Below, piece by piece: positions 1 to 13,770 of a DNA stretch of 64,000 bases. The stretch's first letter is position 1. Every line of letters begins with the position of its first letter. The translations under genes were made by a program, and so were the position numbers. Origin of the DNA: Diadema setosum (taxonomy: Eukaryota > Echinodermata > Echinoidea > Diadematoida > Diadematidae). The stretch is from assembly GCA_033980235.1 (NCBI GenBank), contig CM067074.1:36147723-36211722 (forward strand). The letters are read 5' to 3'. The notes beneath the pieces are model-generated. The model made no database searches and was not told where the DNA came from. It saw only the letters and a list, made by a program, of their open reading frames with translations.

Positions 1-495
1 GCTCCAAATGTTCTATCTGTATCTATTGCCTTTAGCTGTTTGCTATGGAAAGAAAAATGGAAAGAGTCAAATAGAAATTGAGGCACTAAAAAGTATTCCT
101 TAATTGTCAAAGTAGAATTCATAAATATTGTATATGTACTGCAGCGAAGTGTGTCTTAACAATGATTCTGTAGCATATTAAAATCTTTTCTTTAAAGAAT
201 CAATCTTAGACTACCTGGCTTTCTAGTGTATAATATCTCTTAGAACAACAATACATTAAACTTTAAGCAAGTCTGTCGCTATAGCAATGCACACTGTCGA
301 AGGAAAACGGCTTTCTAAAATACAGGAATATGCATTCGATATGTACAAGACATCGTATGTTCAAGTGCTCTTACTACAAGGCTTGTGTCGCGCTTTCTGC
401 ACAATTATAGTGGCGCATGAGACTTTGCAATTCCCTTTGAACTTTCCTACTTAAAGTCGAACAGACCCTCTACCACGCTCTTGATAATTCAGTTC

Positions 496-1640
496 AGTTC
501 AATCAATCAATCATAGTTTATTTCCAATCAACGAAAATCAAAACGTAATACAAAGTATACATGTCATGAAATGATATTGTCTAAACTTTTACAAAAGGTT
601 CATGTAATATACGAAATAAATTACATACATCAACATATATACAATAATCAGAAGGAACGATGGGTATACATGTATACTTCGCGAGCTTTCAGAAAATAAC
701 TTCAATTTTTTTTTTTTTTTTTTTGAAAATAGCGATCCACTAAAAAGCTAAGCTTGTAGGACGTGGATCGCTAGATAATTGAATGTAGATTACTTAAGTC
801 GTTTGTAAAAATATAGCTATTTTGAGATACGCTGGCCTTGACAATAATAGGAAATAAGAATAGAGTATCAATGCTAACGCCCAGACGGTGTTCATTGAAC
901 TGGTGTACCGGGAAAATATGAGAAGGACAACACACTCGTACATACATTCAGTTACCCACACACATATACGACGCGAGACAGTACCGAGAAGAGAGAAGAC
1001 GGTGACAATACAAGTCTACGAGGAACAAAAGACAGGAAAGGAAGAGGAAAGAAGAAAAAAAAAAAGAGAGAAGAGAGGTCTGCATACAGAACACGCCAAG
1101 TGCTGCGACATCAGGACAGGTGAAACCTCAAGCAGAAATTAAAATAATTAATTCAGATTATCTAGAATTATAAGTAGATAATAAATGTTTTCTGAATTTG
1201 TATTTGAATGTGAGGAATGAGGGTGAATCTTTTAAGCTATTTTCTAGATTATTCCAAAGTCTGGGTCCGGTATACAGAAATGTATTTTGGGCATGTGCGG
1301 TTCTCATTAATGGAAGATGGAATTCATCGGATCGTCGCGTAGGATAATTGTATATGACTGTTTCGATGAAAAGAGTCGTGAAATATTTTGGGTAAAAAGT
1401 TGCTGTTATGATCAAACATAAACTGGCCAAGTTGAAACACATACAAATCTGTTACTTTTAGTATTGTTTGGTCAAAAAACAAGGGATCTGTATGTTCTCG
1501 TGTATTTAGGTTAAAAACAGTTCTGAGCGCTTTCTTTTGGAATAAAAAAAAGTTTATCAAGTAATATCTGATATGTATTACCCCACGCAAGAATCCCGTA
1601 GTTTAGATATAAACATAAACTGGCCAAGTTGAAACACATA
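496..1640 (-). mobile_element. CR1/Jockey-like non-LTR retrotransposon 3' remnant
   Basis: On the minus strand, 1610-1158 translates in two frames to the C-terminus of a reverse-transcriptase polyprotein: YLNYGILAWGNTYQ, FQKKALRTVF, then after a frameshift YPTRRSDEFHLPL and GPRLWNNLENSLKDS. The rest (about 1157-496) is 3'UTR-like and ends in an ATTG-repeat tail, as in CR1/L2-type elements. It is 5'-truncated and has at least one frameshift. Confidence 0.8.
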
Positions 1641-2459
1641 AAATAAAACGTTTTCTGAAATGAGACTTTACAGTGGATGCGATATTGGAAAATAATGACA
1701 AGTTATGCCTTAGAGTAAAATGTAGAGTCAAATGTAACTATGCAGAGTGCCTAACAGTGGCGCCACAGAACACTGTAGTGCCACTTAGGCTCGTTTGATA
1801 ACCATTGGGTACCAATCGAGTGTACCTCCCACAGACAGGCCAAATCCAGGCATACAGGGATGACTGGAACAATTAAAAATAAAGGGTAAGAATTTTTCTG
1901 CGATTCACATGCATAGCCCGAGATCATCCTCGAGGGCCCCGCCAAGACCGTTTAACTACTGCAATACACATGCATAAAATTGTGGCTTCAAAACTTCGGC
2001 ACTCTGTATCATAATGCACGTTACAGTGACACTTTTAGAATGGCTGACATTTGAAATGCAGTCAATGAATTCACATTATTTTAATTACAATTAAGGAGAT
2101 ATTCTGGCTAAAGAAAATTTGTGAGAGTTTATGCGGGTGCATCATTGTGAGTCTACATAAATACAGTTGCGTGAATGACATGAATCCGGATAAGTGTTCA
2201 ACAAAACAGGGGACCTAGCGTCCCTATTATATTGCTATTGAATAGGGGTGAGTGAATGAATTAAGTTAGTAAAGCCTAGGTCGCATATCCACCTGGCCCG
2301 ATACGAATTTGTGGATCGCCTTGGAGTCGGCACGTTGTGGCAAGGAGGTTTAAGAGATGGAGTTCCAACTGGCTGTAATTATTCAAACAGTTGTCACTTT
2401 TCACTTTCGATGTATAATGATGTATTCCATAATTGTAAAGTCCAACCTGAACACGGTGT

Positions 2460-2700
2460 GGAATATTATTGTTATTATTATCGTTATTATGATGATGATT
2501 ATGATGATGATTATGATGATGATTATTATTATTATAATTGTATTATTATTATTATTATTATTATTATTTTTTTTTATTATTATTATTGTATTATCATTAT
2601 CATCATTGTTATTATTATTGTATTATCATTTTCATTATTATTATTATCATTATTGTCATTTTCATCATCATTAGAATCAGCATCATCATAATAATCATTC
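2460..2700 (+). repeat. ATT/TTA-rich microsatellite tract
   Basis: Imperfect trinucleotide repeat (ATT, GAT). It produces long open but meaningless frames of Y/I/L. Confidence 0.9.
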
Positions 2701-2948
2701 CTATCAACTGCATTTTTAGGTGCAGTTATAATATGTTTTTGTTATACCTTCATTTTTTCATTCGTATCCACGTTAAAGTGATTAATCTGAAAAACAAGTT
2801 AACAAAATAATAAATGAAGAGATAAAGAATGAATGTTAATGCAAATGAATATATAAACTAACAGGATATTAGAGTAAGAGTGAGTACAATTCCTTTAAGA
2901 GTTTTTTTTTAACAAACGTTAATATGCATAAAACAGCATTGTCATCAC

Positions 2949-3008
2949 ACACACACACACATACACACATACACTCCCCATCTCCACCCCGTTCTCTCTC
3001 TCTCTCTC

Positions 3009-3056
<48 letters not shown>
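2949..3056 (+). repeat. CA then CT microsatellites
   Basis: A short CA tract followed by (TC)n of about 60 bp. Confidence 0.9.
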
Positions 3057-3058
<2 letters not shown>

Positions 3059-3950
3059 AATATCCATTCAATCACCTCAGGAAATCTACATTATATTCAT
3101 TAGGACAACTCACGAGATAAACATTGTCTTCTGAATTTTGTAATTGTAGAGAAGAAAATAGCGTTATCGGCCTTGCTAACATACATGATTTGCATCTATG
3201 ATCTCCTATGGAATTCAATTCGCTGACGCAATGACTGTTTGACATACGTAGTATTGCATATACACCTATAACAACTTCCTATGGAATCAGTCATAATGTA
3301 GGCGTCCATTAACACGTCGAGGATTCTCCTGTACTTTGACAAAGAGAGGCTAAAGTTAAAAACCGTTTTCTGTCTTTAGTTTTCAATTGCATAGAGAAAC
3401 GCAATGTGATATTAAATTGGCCCCTGGCATTATTGTTGTGGACGAATGCTTTCTACAGCTCAGTTTCCATGGATACTGAGACAGTTTGCTAGAATGGACT
3501 TCTTTGGAATGTGTGTCTCTTTGGATGTCCGTCAATCTATTTGCAGCTCGTTGTGCCTTTCCTGTCCTTCCCTGTCTCTCTCTCTCTCCTCTCTTCTTCT
3601 CCTCCCCGTCTTTTCTTTTTGTTATTTCTTTGTCTCCATCTGTTTCTCAGTGCATCTTATTATTTCCATCATTTCATTGTTTTTCTCCCCTTCAATCTGT
3701 TTTGGTATTTTTTTTTTTTGGTCCTCTTACATTTTCCTTTTTCTCCATACCAATTTTTGCTTAATGTTCCCTTTTTTCAATTTAATTAAATAGTTTATTT
3801 GTTTCCATCATCAAAAAGAAAAGAAAAGGAAAAGTTGACATAATCAAAAGTGATACATTTTGTTTTCATTTCTCTTACACTCGTATGATAAACGATTTTT
3901 AAAATACAATATAAAGTATATACTTTTCCTCTCCTTCTCTTCCACCCCCT

Positions 3951-3982
3951 ACCCTAACCCTAACCCTAACCCCCCCCCCCCC
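3951..3982 (+). repeat. Interstitial telomere-like hexamers
   Basis: Just over three copies of CCCTAA followed by a C run and CA repeats, between pyrimidine-rich tracts. Confidence 0.7.
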
Positions 3983-4318
<336 letters not shown>

Positions 4319-4399
4319 CTTTCTGTTTTATCCGCTTTTCGTCCTCGCATACCGTGATTCATTTGTTACGTATTTCCCTTTTTTCCACTCCTCTAATTT

Positions 4400-5172
4400 T
4401 CTTTTCAGAAAACTACGGCAAATCTGTCGAATTCACTGGCATAGCTGTAATACGAATTAGCATCCATGGTGGCGATAGGACTGGATTCAATGTCATCTGC
4501 CTATCGCGCCTTTTGTGTCGGTGTCAAGACGGGAGCTTTTCAAGCATGCCGCGATGTGGATGCACGGTCAAACAAAGCGCATTTCTACAAAACGACTGGA
4601 TGAGACACTTATCTGTAAAATGACTGGCTTTGAGCCAGCCTACTCTCTTTCCTATCTCCGTGATTGCTAGATAACACCTTGAGCAAATATTACTTGATTT
4701 GAATCTATGGAGATTGAAGGGCCAGCAAATAAAGCGAGTGTTAGGGAGCGTAAATGCTCCTCTTGTTTTAGCGTCGGGTGCGAGCGTGCGCCAAGCGGAA
4801 ACATCGGGAAAAAGCATATGACACCGGGATTATATTACACGAGAGACTGAAGTCCATGGCGGACTATACTCTCTGTACTCTGTCACTCAGTGGAAAGAGA
4901 TTTTAAGGTGTCAATCCGACAAAGCTCTGCCAAAATATTAGGTTAACGAATTTTATTCATTTCATTTTTTGGCACCCTCAGGCAAACTAGGTAGAGTCAA
5001 TAAGAATCGTTCCCTTCAAATGAACAAACACACACTCACATCCCACACTTTTTTTTCTGATATTCTTTATTTGAATTTCATCGATATCGGGCCCATATTT
5101 ACAATGAAATTAATATAAGCAAAAATAAGCAGCTGTTTTCTTATTTCTTGTGCTACTAAATCACACACACAT

Positions 5173-5209
<37 letters not shown>

Positions 5210-6163
5210 AACACACACACATGCACACGCAAAACGTAAATAATTGACAAAGAAGTATATAGGGCCTACGTATACTCTAAGGTTACTAGAGAATTTCCTA
5301 AACTACCACCGCTATACTTCTGACTTCACTAAACAACACATTCGATATCGTTCAGATTTTCATGTGATACTAGAGGGTGATGTGTGACGAAAAACGCGAA
5401 AGGATTCTCAATGTATTATACATATATTATGAAATCGCAGTTACAATCTTTAAAAAAAAATAAAAATCTGTCACTTGCAATGAAGGGAATCAGCGTCAGA
5501 TACTCATGACAAAACACTCGATAGGTACAACCAAACAATGCTGGAGTATTGGAAAGATGATATAATGAGTACAAGGATTTGTCAGAGATATTATGATCAA
5601 AGTCAGTGATTGTCATGGAGCTCTTGTCATTATAGAATGTTGAAACATATATCCTAATCAAAATAATGATTAGTTGAGAGAGTATACGAGGCCGGGTATT
5701 TTCATTTTGCCTAACAAGTAACTTTGCTTATGTTCGGTCATTAGCACTACCATTAGAATTGGTGACCGAGCGACATTTTATCGTTTTATTTGGACTAGCG
5801 ATTAGGGTGATTTATCTCACGACAGGGCTCTGCTTTATCATTTCATAAAGCAAATGATACACATCTTTTTCTTATCAGTATGCATGTGAAGAATATGACG
5901 ACAACACTCGGTATCTCAAAACAATTCTAAAGTATTGTATGTTTTTTTCTCTCTGCAAATCATCATTATAATTACGCAATAAAATAATATTTGTTGTATT
6001 TGAATGTTTTGTTATTAAGGAGGCAGACTCGACGCTGGGTTAAACATCTTATAAAAGAATTAGACTAAGTCATAAAATAACTATCAAAGGTCAAACTTTG
6101 TTTGCATTTAACTCAATCTATACAAAACATGCAGAATAGAGAGAGAACTCCACACGTTAAATA
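4400..6163. other. Non-coding stretch
   Basis: CA repeats at about 5162-5222. No gene recognised. A frame at 4409-4620 follows a good acceptor-like tract but matches no family known to me. Confidence 0.4.
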
Positions 6164-7166
6164 CACTCAGCAAAAAAAGAAAGTAAACACTTTTTCAAGA
6201 TAAGATTTCTCATACATTGTCATATGATATTTGGCTAAAAGTTAATGTATTATATACCATGTTAAAGCTACTTTAATTGGCTATCAACCTGGTAGGTCAA
6301 CAAAAAGGAAAACTTTACCCATGAGTGAACATCTTTGTTTTTCTCTTCCAGGGCACAAAAGTAAAAATTGCAAAACTGAGCAAGTTGTCATTCATGCGTA
6401 GGCGCTCTTCCATATAACAATTAGAACAAACAACATATTTCACACGAAAAGAAACAAGAATTAAGTTGCAAAAATACACCTATGATCTCTATGATATCTT
6501 TAAAGTCCCAAAGATCAATGAAGGCTAAAAATAATGGAGGAAAATGAAGAATCTTCTGTCAAATCTAAATTCAAATGAAATAAGAGAAGAAGCAATAATT
6601 AACAAAAATGGTAGAAGGTTTAGTTGTTTCTTCTTTTAAACAAGGAAATTGTCAATAATGTTGGGTTCTTGAATTTGTTTTATGAATTCTAAAAAAAAAA
6701 TAAAAAGAATGAAATAAAGAAATTCTGTTCATTAAATCATGTTTATGCATATACTCCCTATGTCATTTGAAGTTTGAGTGGACAGAAAATTCTTATTTTC
6801 CCTCTTTAGTTTCCCACTTTGTCTTTGCTAGAGGTTATAAAGAGATAAAGAGAACAAAAACTAATTTTTACTATTTCATTCATGTCTCTCATTGTATTGA
6901 ACTGGTCTTTTGTTATCATTGCTATCGTGAAGGGCATTTGCAAATGAAAGACAATATGTCAATTTTTGCAATTTTTACTTTTATACTTTGAAGGACAAAA
7001 ATGAATGTGTTAACTCATGCGTAAAATGTCCTTTTGTATTGACCTAGCTATCTTGATAGTCAATTAAATTGCCTTTGATATGGTATATAATACATTGATT
7101 TTCTTCAAAATCTTCTATGAAAAATATGAACTCGAAAAAGTGTTTACTTTCTTTTTTTGCTGAGTG
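6164..7166. mobile_element. Tc1/mariner-type long-TIR element, non-autonomous
   Basis: The ends are inverted copies starting CACTCAGCAAAAAAAGAAAG, and similarity between arms continues for roughly 150 bp. TA lies just outside each end (one base offset on the right). The interior has no transposase frame. Confidence 0.75.
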
Positions 7167-10065
7167 GTAGTAAGAGAGAGATGAGATTCATTAATGGAAG
7201 ATATTAAATCATTTAGTTCTCAGAGTCGCTATGGAGGAATTCTCTTGAAACAAACTGCATATATATTGAGTGCATACACGTTGAGCATGTCTTCATTCTG
7301 TTCGTGTTGGTGGTAAAATAAAAGAAAGAGTCTTTAAAGAAGACCTCAGGGTTACAAAGCGCAGGCATTTTCAAGTTTGATGATTCATATCATTGTAAAG
7401 ACTTTCATACTGATGAACTGATGGAACTAATGAACTATCAATGAAACAACTTGAGGGAAAACGGAACAGGTGAGTTGAAATAAGTCATTGTAGAATAGAA
7501 TTTTGCTCAAGAGCATACATTCTTATTGATGTCTTTAAAAGCGCAAACCACGTTCTTGACATCTTGATTTAATTGCCACGTGGTAAAAATTATGAAATCA
7601 CGTGAAAGCAGTGAATAGAGCCGTACGTATTCACAATGACACCATCTCATTGAAATCACAATGTGATTTATTCACTAGGATCCAATGCAAACTTGTCATG
7701 TCAAACCAGATGACACCGTTGCTATGATGGATTTCTTGAGATCAATGTCCCTGCAGGCAAACAAAGTTTAATGGTTTACACCCTATAATAATGTTGTTCT
7801 AACACCTCTACCTGTACTTGTTCTTAAGCCTTAACCTTTTCTGTTCTCACTGAGGATCAAATCTTTTTACATGACTATAGTGTTGTCTAAAGGCACTAAA
7901 AAGTGTTTAATAACATGCAATAACATAGAGCAAAGTCAACCTTTGATCAGCTGGCACAATGTTATGCCCTCTACTCTACTTTATTGTCCAACTTGATATT
8001 ATGTACTCCTTGCTCTCTAGTCTCCACACCGCTTCGCATATCTTATGTCATTTTGTATTTGATAATAATTTGTTATTATGACATTAAACCTCGCCTGCTA
8101 CCTCGGAAAGGATGAGGAACATTCTCAAAATGTGATAAATGTGCGTAAATACAAGGCTCAGGTGGTGTTGTCAGGCAATGTATGTGTCGGTCAGATAATG
8201 AGCTGCATTAAGGAGCTACTTTTGACAGTGTCACGTGCTCTGGTTTTGATCACTAAGTGCTGTGCTCGTGGTTTCGCAACCTTTCCTCGTGTTTGTTCAA
8301 ATATAATCGTAGCAAGTTTTTAATGATATTCACTTTGTTACAAAATGGTCTTAAAGGACATGTATTATGCTTAGATGAGTTGTAGAGGACTGTTGTATTA
8401 AAGGATGTTTCCATCCAGTATGCTTAGATAAGGATTCGTCATTTTTTATTTAATTCCATTCATTTGTTTTTATTTGGTTTATATCAGCAGGGTTTTTTTT
8501 TTTTTTTATTCAATTGTGTTTTTGTTGACGATGTCGTAAGAATCAGTTATCAATTTTACAAATAGATCTTTTACTCGTGACCTATATTTGTATTACGTGT
8601 AATTACGGTTTAGTTAAGGAGTCACTTTGTTTACATGTTTGCTGATTTGTTTACTTTATTTGTCTGTTTATATTTCAACCATCTTTTATTGATACTCTCA
8701 ATTCGGCAAACATCACAAAAATATGATATATTTTTACTTAGCTAGTACATAAACGATTTTAGAACATTATGCATGCGAAGCGAGGAGGAGAAAAAGCTAA
8801 AAAGAGGATACTTATGATTGCTTGTTTGTTTGAATGTTTGTTTGTTTGTTTGTCTGTTTGTTTATGGCTACAGTGTATGGTCAATCCCAGTGGAAACATG
8901 CATCTCTTGTTGTCTAATGACGTATATGATATCATATATTTGATATCATATGATTATAACCAGCATAGATGATTGTGGTTATCAACCGCAAGTTGTCTTT
9001 AGGATGACGTGGTTGATATTGTCTGGAAAAGTCATTTTCTCCACTCGAGGGCGGAACACTGGTTAACCACAAATCGTCTTTTTTCCTTCTTTTTTTACAG
9101 GTTCGATGTCTGTTAGCTGGCTGGAATTACGGTGGTTTGAAGTTTCTTTGGTCGCTTTGTACTTTATTACAAATTAGTACAAAGTAAGCACAAAATACAG
9201 AAATCTGCCGGAATTTGTTCGCGGTGCGTGGGTGTGAGCAAGGAGGTTTAAGAGTTGGAGTTCCAACTGGCTGTAATTACTCAAACAGTTGTCAGATTTC
9301 TATTGATGTACAAAAGAATTCCACAGGTGCACTTGTGCCTTTGATGATCGATGTTCGACGCCGCCGTCTTGCTGTGCAATCTGAAGATTCATTATTTGAA
9401 CGTTATTATAATGCTGGCCATATTTCACTTATTTATTTATTAATTGAAATGAAATTTCACTTAATGATAAAGCATGTTAAACAAAAGTCAATCCCGTCCA
9501 GAAAGTTATGCAAAAGTGTAAATCAGAGCTGTATCGAAAACTGTACCATCCTTGGAAGCTGGTTTTATCACTTTCCCCTTAATTTCCACAAATGAAAATA
9601 ATATGGAATATTCTTCAAGTATAATTCTTTATTGATAGACATGTCAGATTAGTGCCCGGGTATGCCCAGTCGAGTAATTTTCATCTTTATTTCAGTATTT
9701 TTTGCCCAATTTCTATTCGCGCGTCCTCGTGTCAGTACAACATACCTTTTATACGACGGGATAGCGAAAAGTAATTACCGTCACAAAGAAATATCTTCTT
9801 AGAAAGTGGCTGGTGATTACGCAATGAGACACGAACTATTGTCTTCCTATCTGCGTGGCAGATCCTGTTTGGCACATGCTTCAAATATTTTTTAGTGGCG
9901 GCATCGAACATCTAGCAAAGGAAATGAGACAGTTGTGACTCCATTCTCTTGAACCTCCTTGGTGTGTGCTAGTCCCGAATCCTGCTCGTCAAGCATGAGA
10001 CGTATTCTCAGCCATAGTTTATTTTTTGGTTGTAAGTCAATAGATGGCACGATTCTAATGATCTG
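7167..10065. other. Non-coding stretch without recognisable gene
   Basis: AT-rich sequence; T and GTTT runs near 8490 and 8820-8860. Only one short repeat shared with 2341-2400 (at 9238-9298) was recognised. Confidence 0.5.
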
Positions 10066-10611
10066 TTGGTTTAAGTGGCAGCTGAAAAAAAAACAAAAAA
10101 ACAGTCGAATCGAAAAACAAACAAATAAACAAACAAACAAAACAAAACAAAATAAAACTGGGAATACAGACATGGAAAGATATTTCTCTGCAAATCTCAA
10201 CGTTTCGCTGTCGATCAAAATAGGTAGCAGGATCTTATATGAACAGTAGTCTTTTCTTAGGTGCGACATACATTTTCTTTTTAAAGAATTTATATTGTCT
10301 GATTTGCATTTTTGACGTGTTTTTTTTTTTTATTTGGTGCGCTTCATTCTGTTCTACATCAAGGCAAGAAATAGTGAAGTCGACATAATTAAAAGATTTG
10401 AACTTTTGTAAAATACAAACAAGTCCGTAATTGCTGCCGAATACAAATCCCTCAGTATTGAAGTTATTTTCCGTACATAATACCGAACATTGATTTAGAC
10501 GTTTTGGCATAACAGATATTTTACACAGGCATATCATTTATTTTTGTGTAATTTGTCTCGATGCTAAATTAGCTGCACATTTTACACCATAACGTTGGTG
10601 TACAAAACCAA

Positions 10612-11233
10612 ACTCAATACAATACAATATACAATACAATACAATACAATACAATACAATCGGATCATTTATATAGCGCCCTTACACAGTCAATGACTGG
10701 TTTCACGACACTTCACAACAAATTCAGTCACAGATTAGCATTAAAAAGGAAAGTTTTAAGATTCTTCTTGAAGACATCAAGGGATGGGGAAATGCGGACG
10801 AACCGAGGTACAATTGTAGATCGTTCCACAATCGCGGTGCAGCCGTCACAAAAGTATTGTCCCCCGCTCTACTGTTGGTTTTGGGTACATGGAGTAAGGT
10901 GCTATCTGCACTTGAACGTAGTCCAGGTCGAGCAGAATAGTACGGAATGATTAGAGATCTAAGATAAGTAGGAGCTTTCCCTTGAAGACACTAGTACACA
11001 ATTGTCAAGATCTTGAAAGCAATGCGCTGTGCGACACTGGTAGCCAATGTAGCTGCTTCAGCAAGGGGGTGACATGATCACGCCTACTGCACATGAAGAT
11101 GAGTTTTGCCGCACGATTCTGTACCCTCTGAAGGCGCTGGACCTGCTGAGAATTGATGCCATAAAGCAGCGAGTTGGCGTATTCTAGTCTGGATGCAAAA
11201 ATCCAGACACATTTTTACAGTCCCCGACTCAAT
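10612..11233 (-). mobile_element. L2/CR1-type non-LTR retrotransposon 3' end
   Basis: The minus strand translates to the C-terminus of a reverse-transcriptase polyprotein: SRLEYANSLLYGINSQQVQR, LQRVQNRAAKLIF, LKQLHWLPVS, KAPTYLRSLI, TAAPRLWNDL. A missing base near 11030, a stop near 10995 and a second shift near 10790 break it. The tail is (ATTGT)n. A 7-bp target duplication ACTCAAT flanks it (10612-10618 and 11227-11233); copy B has the uninterrupted site. Confidence 0.88.
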
Positions 11234-11299
11234 GGAGTTAGTATAAATATGGAACAGAAATAGATTGCTGTCCTTTGAAGACAAGCACAAAACACATTG

Positions 11300-11552
11300 C
11301 GTCGCTGGGGTGACAAGACCTTGTATCCGCAATTTTGGTGAAATGACTTTTTTTTTTTTTTTTGGATTAATGGTCAAATAATGGGTTAAGTGATGTCCTG
11401 TCCAAATCCCAACTGTCTTACTCCAAAAATGAAGCCAACACGGCATGTCAAAGGAAAGGCTATCCCATTCACCACAGTGCTTTGGCCACCATGTTTTTTT
11501 TTTTTTTGCTCTTTTGATATTTTGTATGTTAGGTCTTGTCGCCCCAGCGACG
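11300..11552. mobile_element. 253-bp MITE
   Basis: Terminal inverted repeats begin CGTCGCTGGGG and extend about 22 bp with one mismatch. ATTG is duplicated on both sides (11296-11299, 11553-11556). Absent at the equivalent place in copy B. Confidence 0.82.
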
Positions 11553-11878
11553 ATTGTAAAAAATACACAGTTTAATTCTCAATTTTGTTCAATGGAGTAT
11601 TTATGAATATCCAAAATCAAAAGATGGGAAACTATAGTAATAAACAGTATTTGTGCGCATGGCATGGATTTTTTCCCAAATAGTAGTTTCTAAGAGGAAC
11701 TAGCTTTAGTGTTATTTTGATTTTCACCTTACGAGGAAACATAAATACATGAACATAACTCTAAATTCTTTTTTAAACTGTTCTAAACAATTTTAGTACT
11801 ACATTCAAATTTTACGTCAAATTTAAGCTTGTCATTTTATGAACATTTAATTAATACGAAACATTTTCTTCTCAGTTC

Positions 11879-12983
11879 TATCTTTTTCACATGCATGTTT
11901 TTTTATTTTCATTTCCAATCAAACACAAGTAATACACTTTGACATGATAACATATATTGGAACATAATAATACATATTGGTTCTTAAAAGAACTTCATGG
12001 AAATGGAAATTGAGGGGCTGCTAAAAAGCGAACTTGTAGATTGCAGTCCCCTCACTTACGTTACATTACTACAATTACTTTGTATATGACTTTATAACAC
12101 AATACAACGATACATGTACCGTACAAGCTAATCATTGAAAGTATACAGTTTTCATTCAATCAAATCGGATGGTTACATGAAGTACAGTGTATACGCTTTC
12201 ACATGTATACACATACACATAGACATAGACATACACGTACACATACACATAGACATAGACATACACATACACACAAGCACACACACGTACCCACATACAC
12301 ATACGCACACACACGCACGTACACACACATGTATGCATCCACATACATTGTGCACACACAGAAGAGAGTAGGGAAAGAGAGGGCGGGATGGGGAGAGGGG
12401 GAGTAGAGAGAGCGAAGGGCAGGTCAACGATACAGGGTGAAGAAAAAAGAACAACAATTCCAAACAGTCAAACTAATCATGGGGTACATATGAGCTAATC
12501 AAATATTTCTTTAAATTACTAGAGAATGATTTCAAACTAAGGGAATCTTTTATATTTTTCTCAAGGGAATTCCAAAATTTTGGGCCACTGTAGATAAACG
12601 TGGATTTTGTAAATAGAGTTCGGGTAAGGGGCAAATGATATTCATCTGTTTGACGAGTGGGGTATTTATGAATATTTTTATTCTTATTAAACATATTTTC
12701 AAAAACTGAAGGAAGTGACTTATTATACAAACTGTACATAAATTGACCAAGGTAATAATAATACAAATCCCTTACTTTTAATACCTTATTCTCCACAAAT
12801 AATCCGTCAGTATGGGAATATTTAGAGGTATTACATATTACTCGAAGTGCTTTTTTTTTGTAACAAAAATAATCTATCCAAATAAGTTGAATGTGTATTT
12901 CCCCATATTATAATTCCATACGTTAAATAAGGTAAAATTAACGTTGAATATAACATTAGCAACTTTTTAACAGAAAATATCTT
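11879..12983 (-). mobile_element. CR1/Jockey-like non-LTR retrotransposon 3' remnant inserted in copy A
   Basis: The minus strand encodes the RT C-terminus: YSTLILPYLTYGIIIWGNTH and LDRLFLLQKK, then after a shift VLKVRDLYYYYLGQF and YSGPKFWNSLEKNIKDS. The 3' part (about 12470-11885) is non-coding and contains the CA-rich microsatellite at 12203-12360. TATCTT is repeated at both ends, and copy B is continuous across the site. Confidence 0.85.
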
Positions 12984-13405
12984 GAATATAAAGAGGGGCG
13001 CGTAGCGTGGCTTTAAAGCGTAGAGGAAAGTAAGATTCCCTATTGAAATGCTTTTGAACCCAAAAAATGTGTTTGCATGTTACGAAGAGTTGACGCAGCT
13101 CCTTCTCTGTTTGGTAAAGAAAGAAAATTATTAATAGAGTAAATGAAGACGAAGATAACACGGACCACAGGATCCATTTTTAATGGAGTGGATCATAACT
13201 TTCTGTTAGCAATCACATTTATAAAAGACATTACGTGCCTAAATGTAGACAAAATATTTCATTTCAAAATTCAACAAACACATATACACACATGGGCACA
13301 CATACACACACACGTGCGTGCGTGGGCTTACACTAACACTAACACTAACACGAAACATAAATTAGCCCAACTGGATAGGAAAATTTTCTCTGCTGGATAT
13401 CAAAT

Positions 13406-13770
13406 GGCCTTAAGCCCGGCGCACATTACACGATCCGACCGGTCGCACGACTGTGAAGGCAATCCGAGTCGTATACGACCAGTCAAGCGACTCGACACCG
13501 AACACTACGCTAAGCAATCAGACTACACATCTCGGCTTTTACACGACTGTTCTGCATGGCGTCAGCTCTAAATGTTTGTAGCATGATTGATGAAATCTCT
13601 ACCATTGAAAGTCCACGACCGGTCGTGAAAATTCGACATGCCAATTCTCTACCAGAGGCATTGCAACGCAGTCGCACTACAACTGGCAAGGCTGTGACAT
13701 CATACTTCGGGTCTTTAGGTCGTACGACGGGTGAATCGTGGCAAAGTCGTGTAGTGTGTGGTGGCCTTAT
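13406..13770. mobile_element. TIR element, about 365 bp
   Basis: The left end GGCCTTAAGCCCGGCGCACA and the right end are imperfect inverted repeats sharing a CACTACACGA-like core. The middle contains palindromic CGACCGGTCG motifs. Copy B keeps the right end only. No coding frame. Confidence 0.6.

Noticed and set aside
2311..2810. Several overlapping open frames of Y, I, L
   Set aside because: They are translations of an ATT/TTA microsatellite.
4409..4623. Possible exon after a TTTTCTTTTCAG acceptor
   Set aside because: The frame is open for about 70 codons but no family or downstream partner was recognised, and microsatellites precede it.
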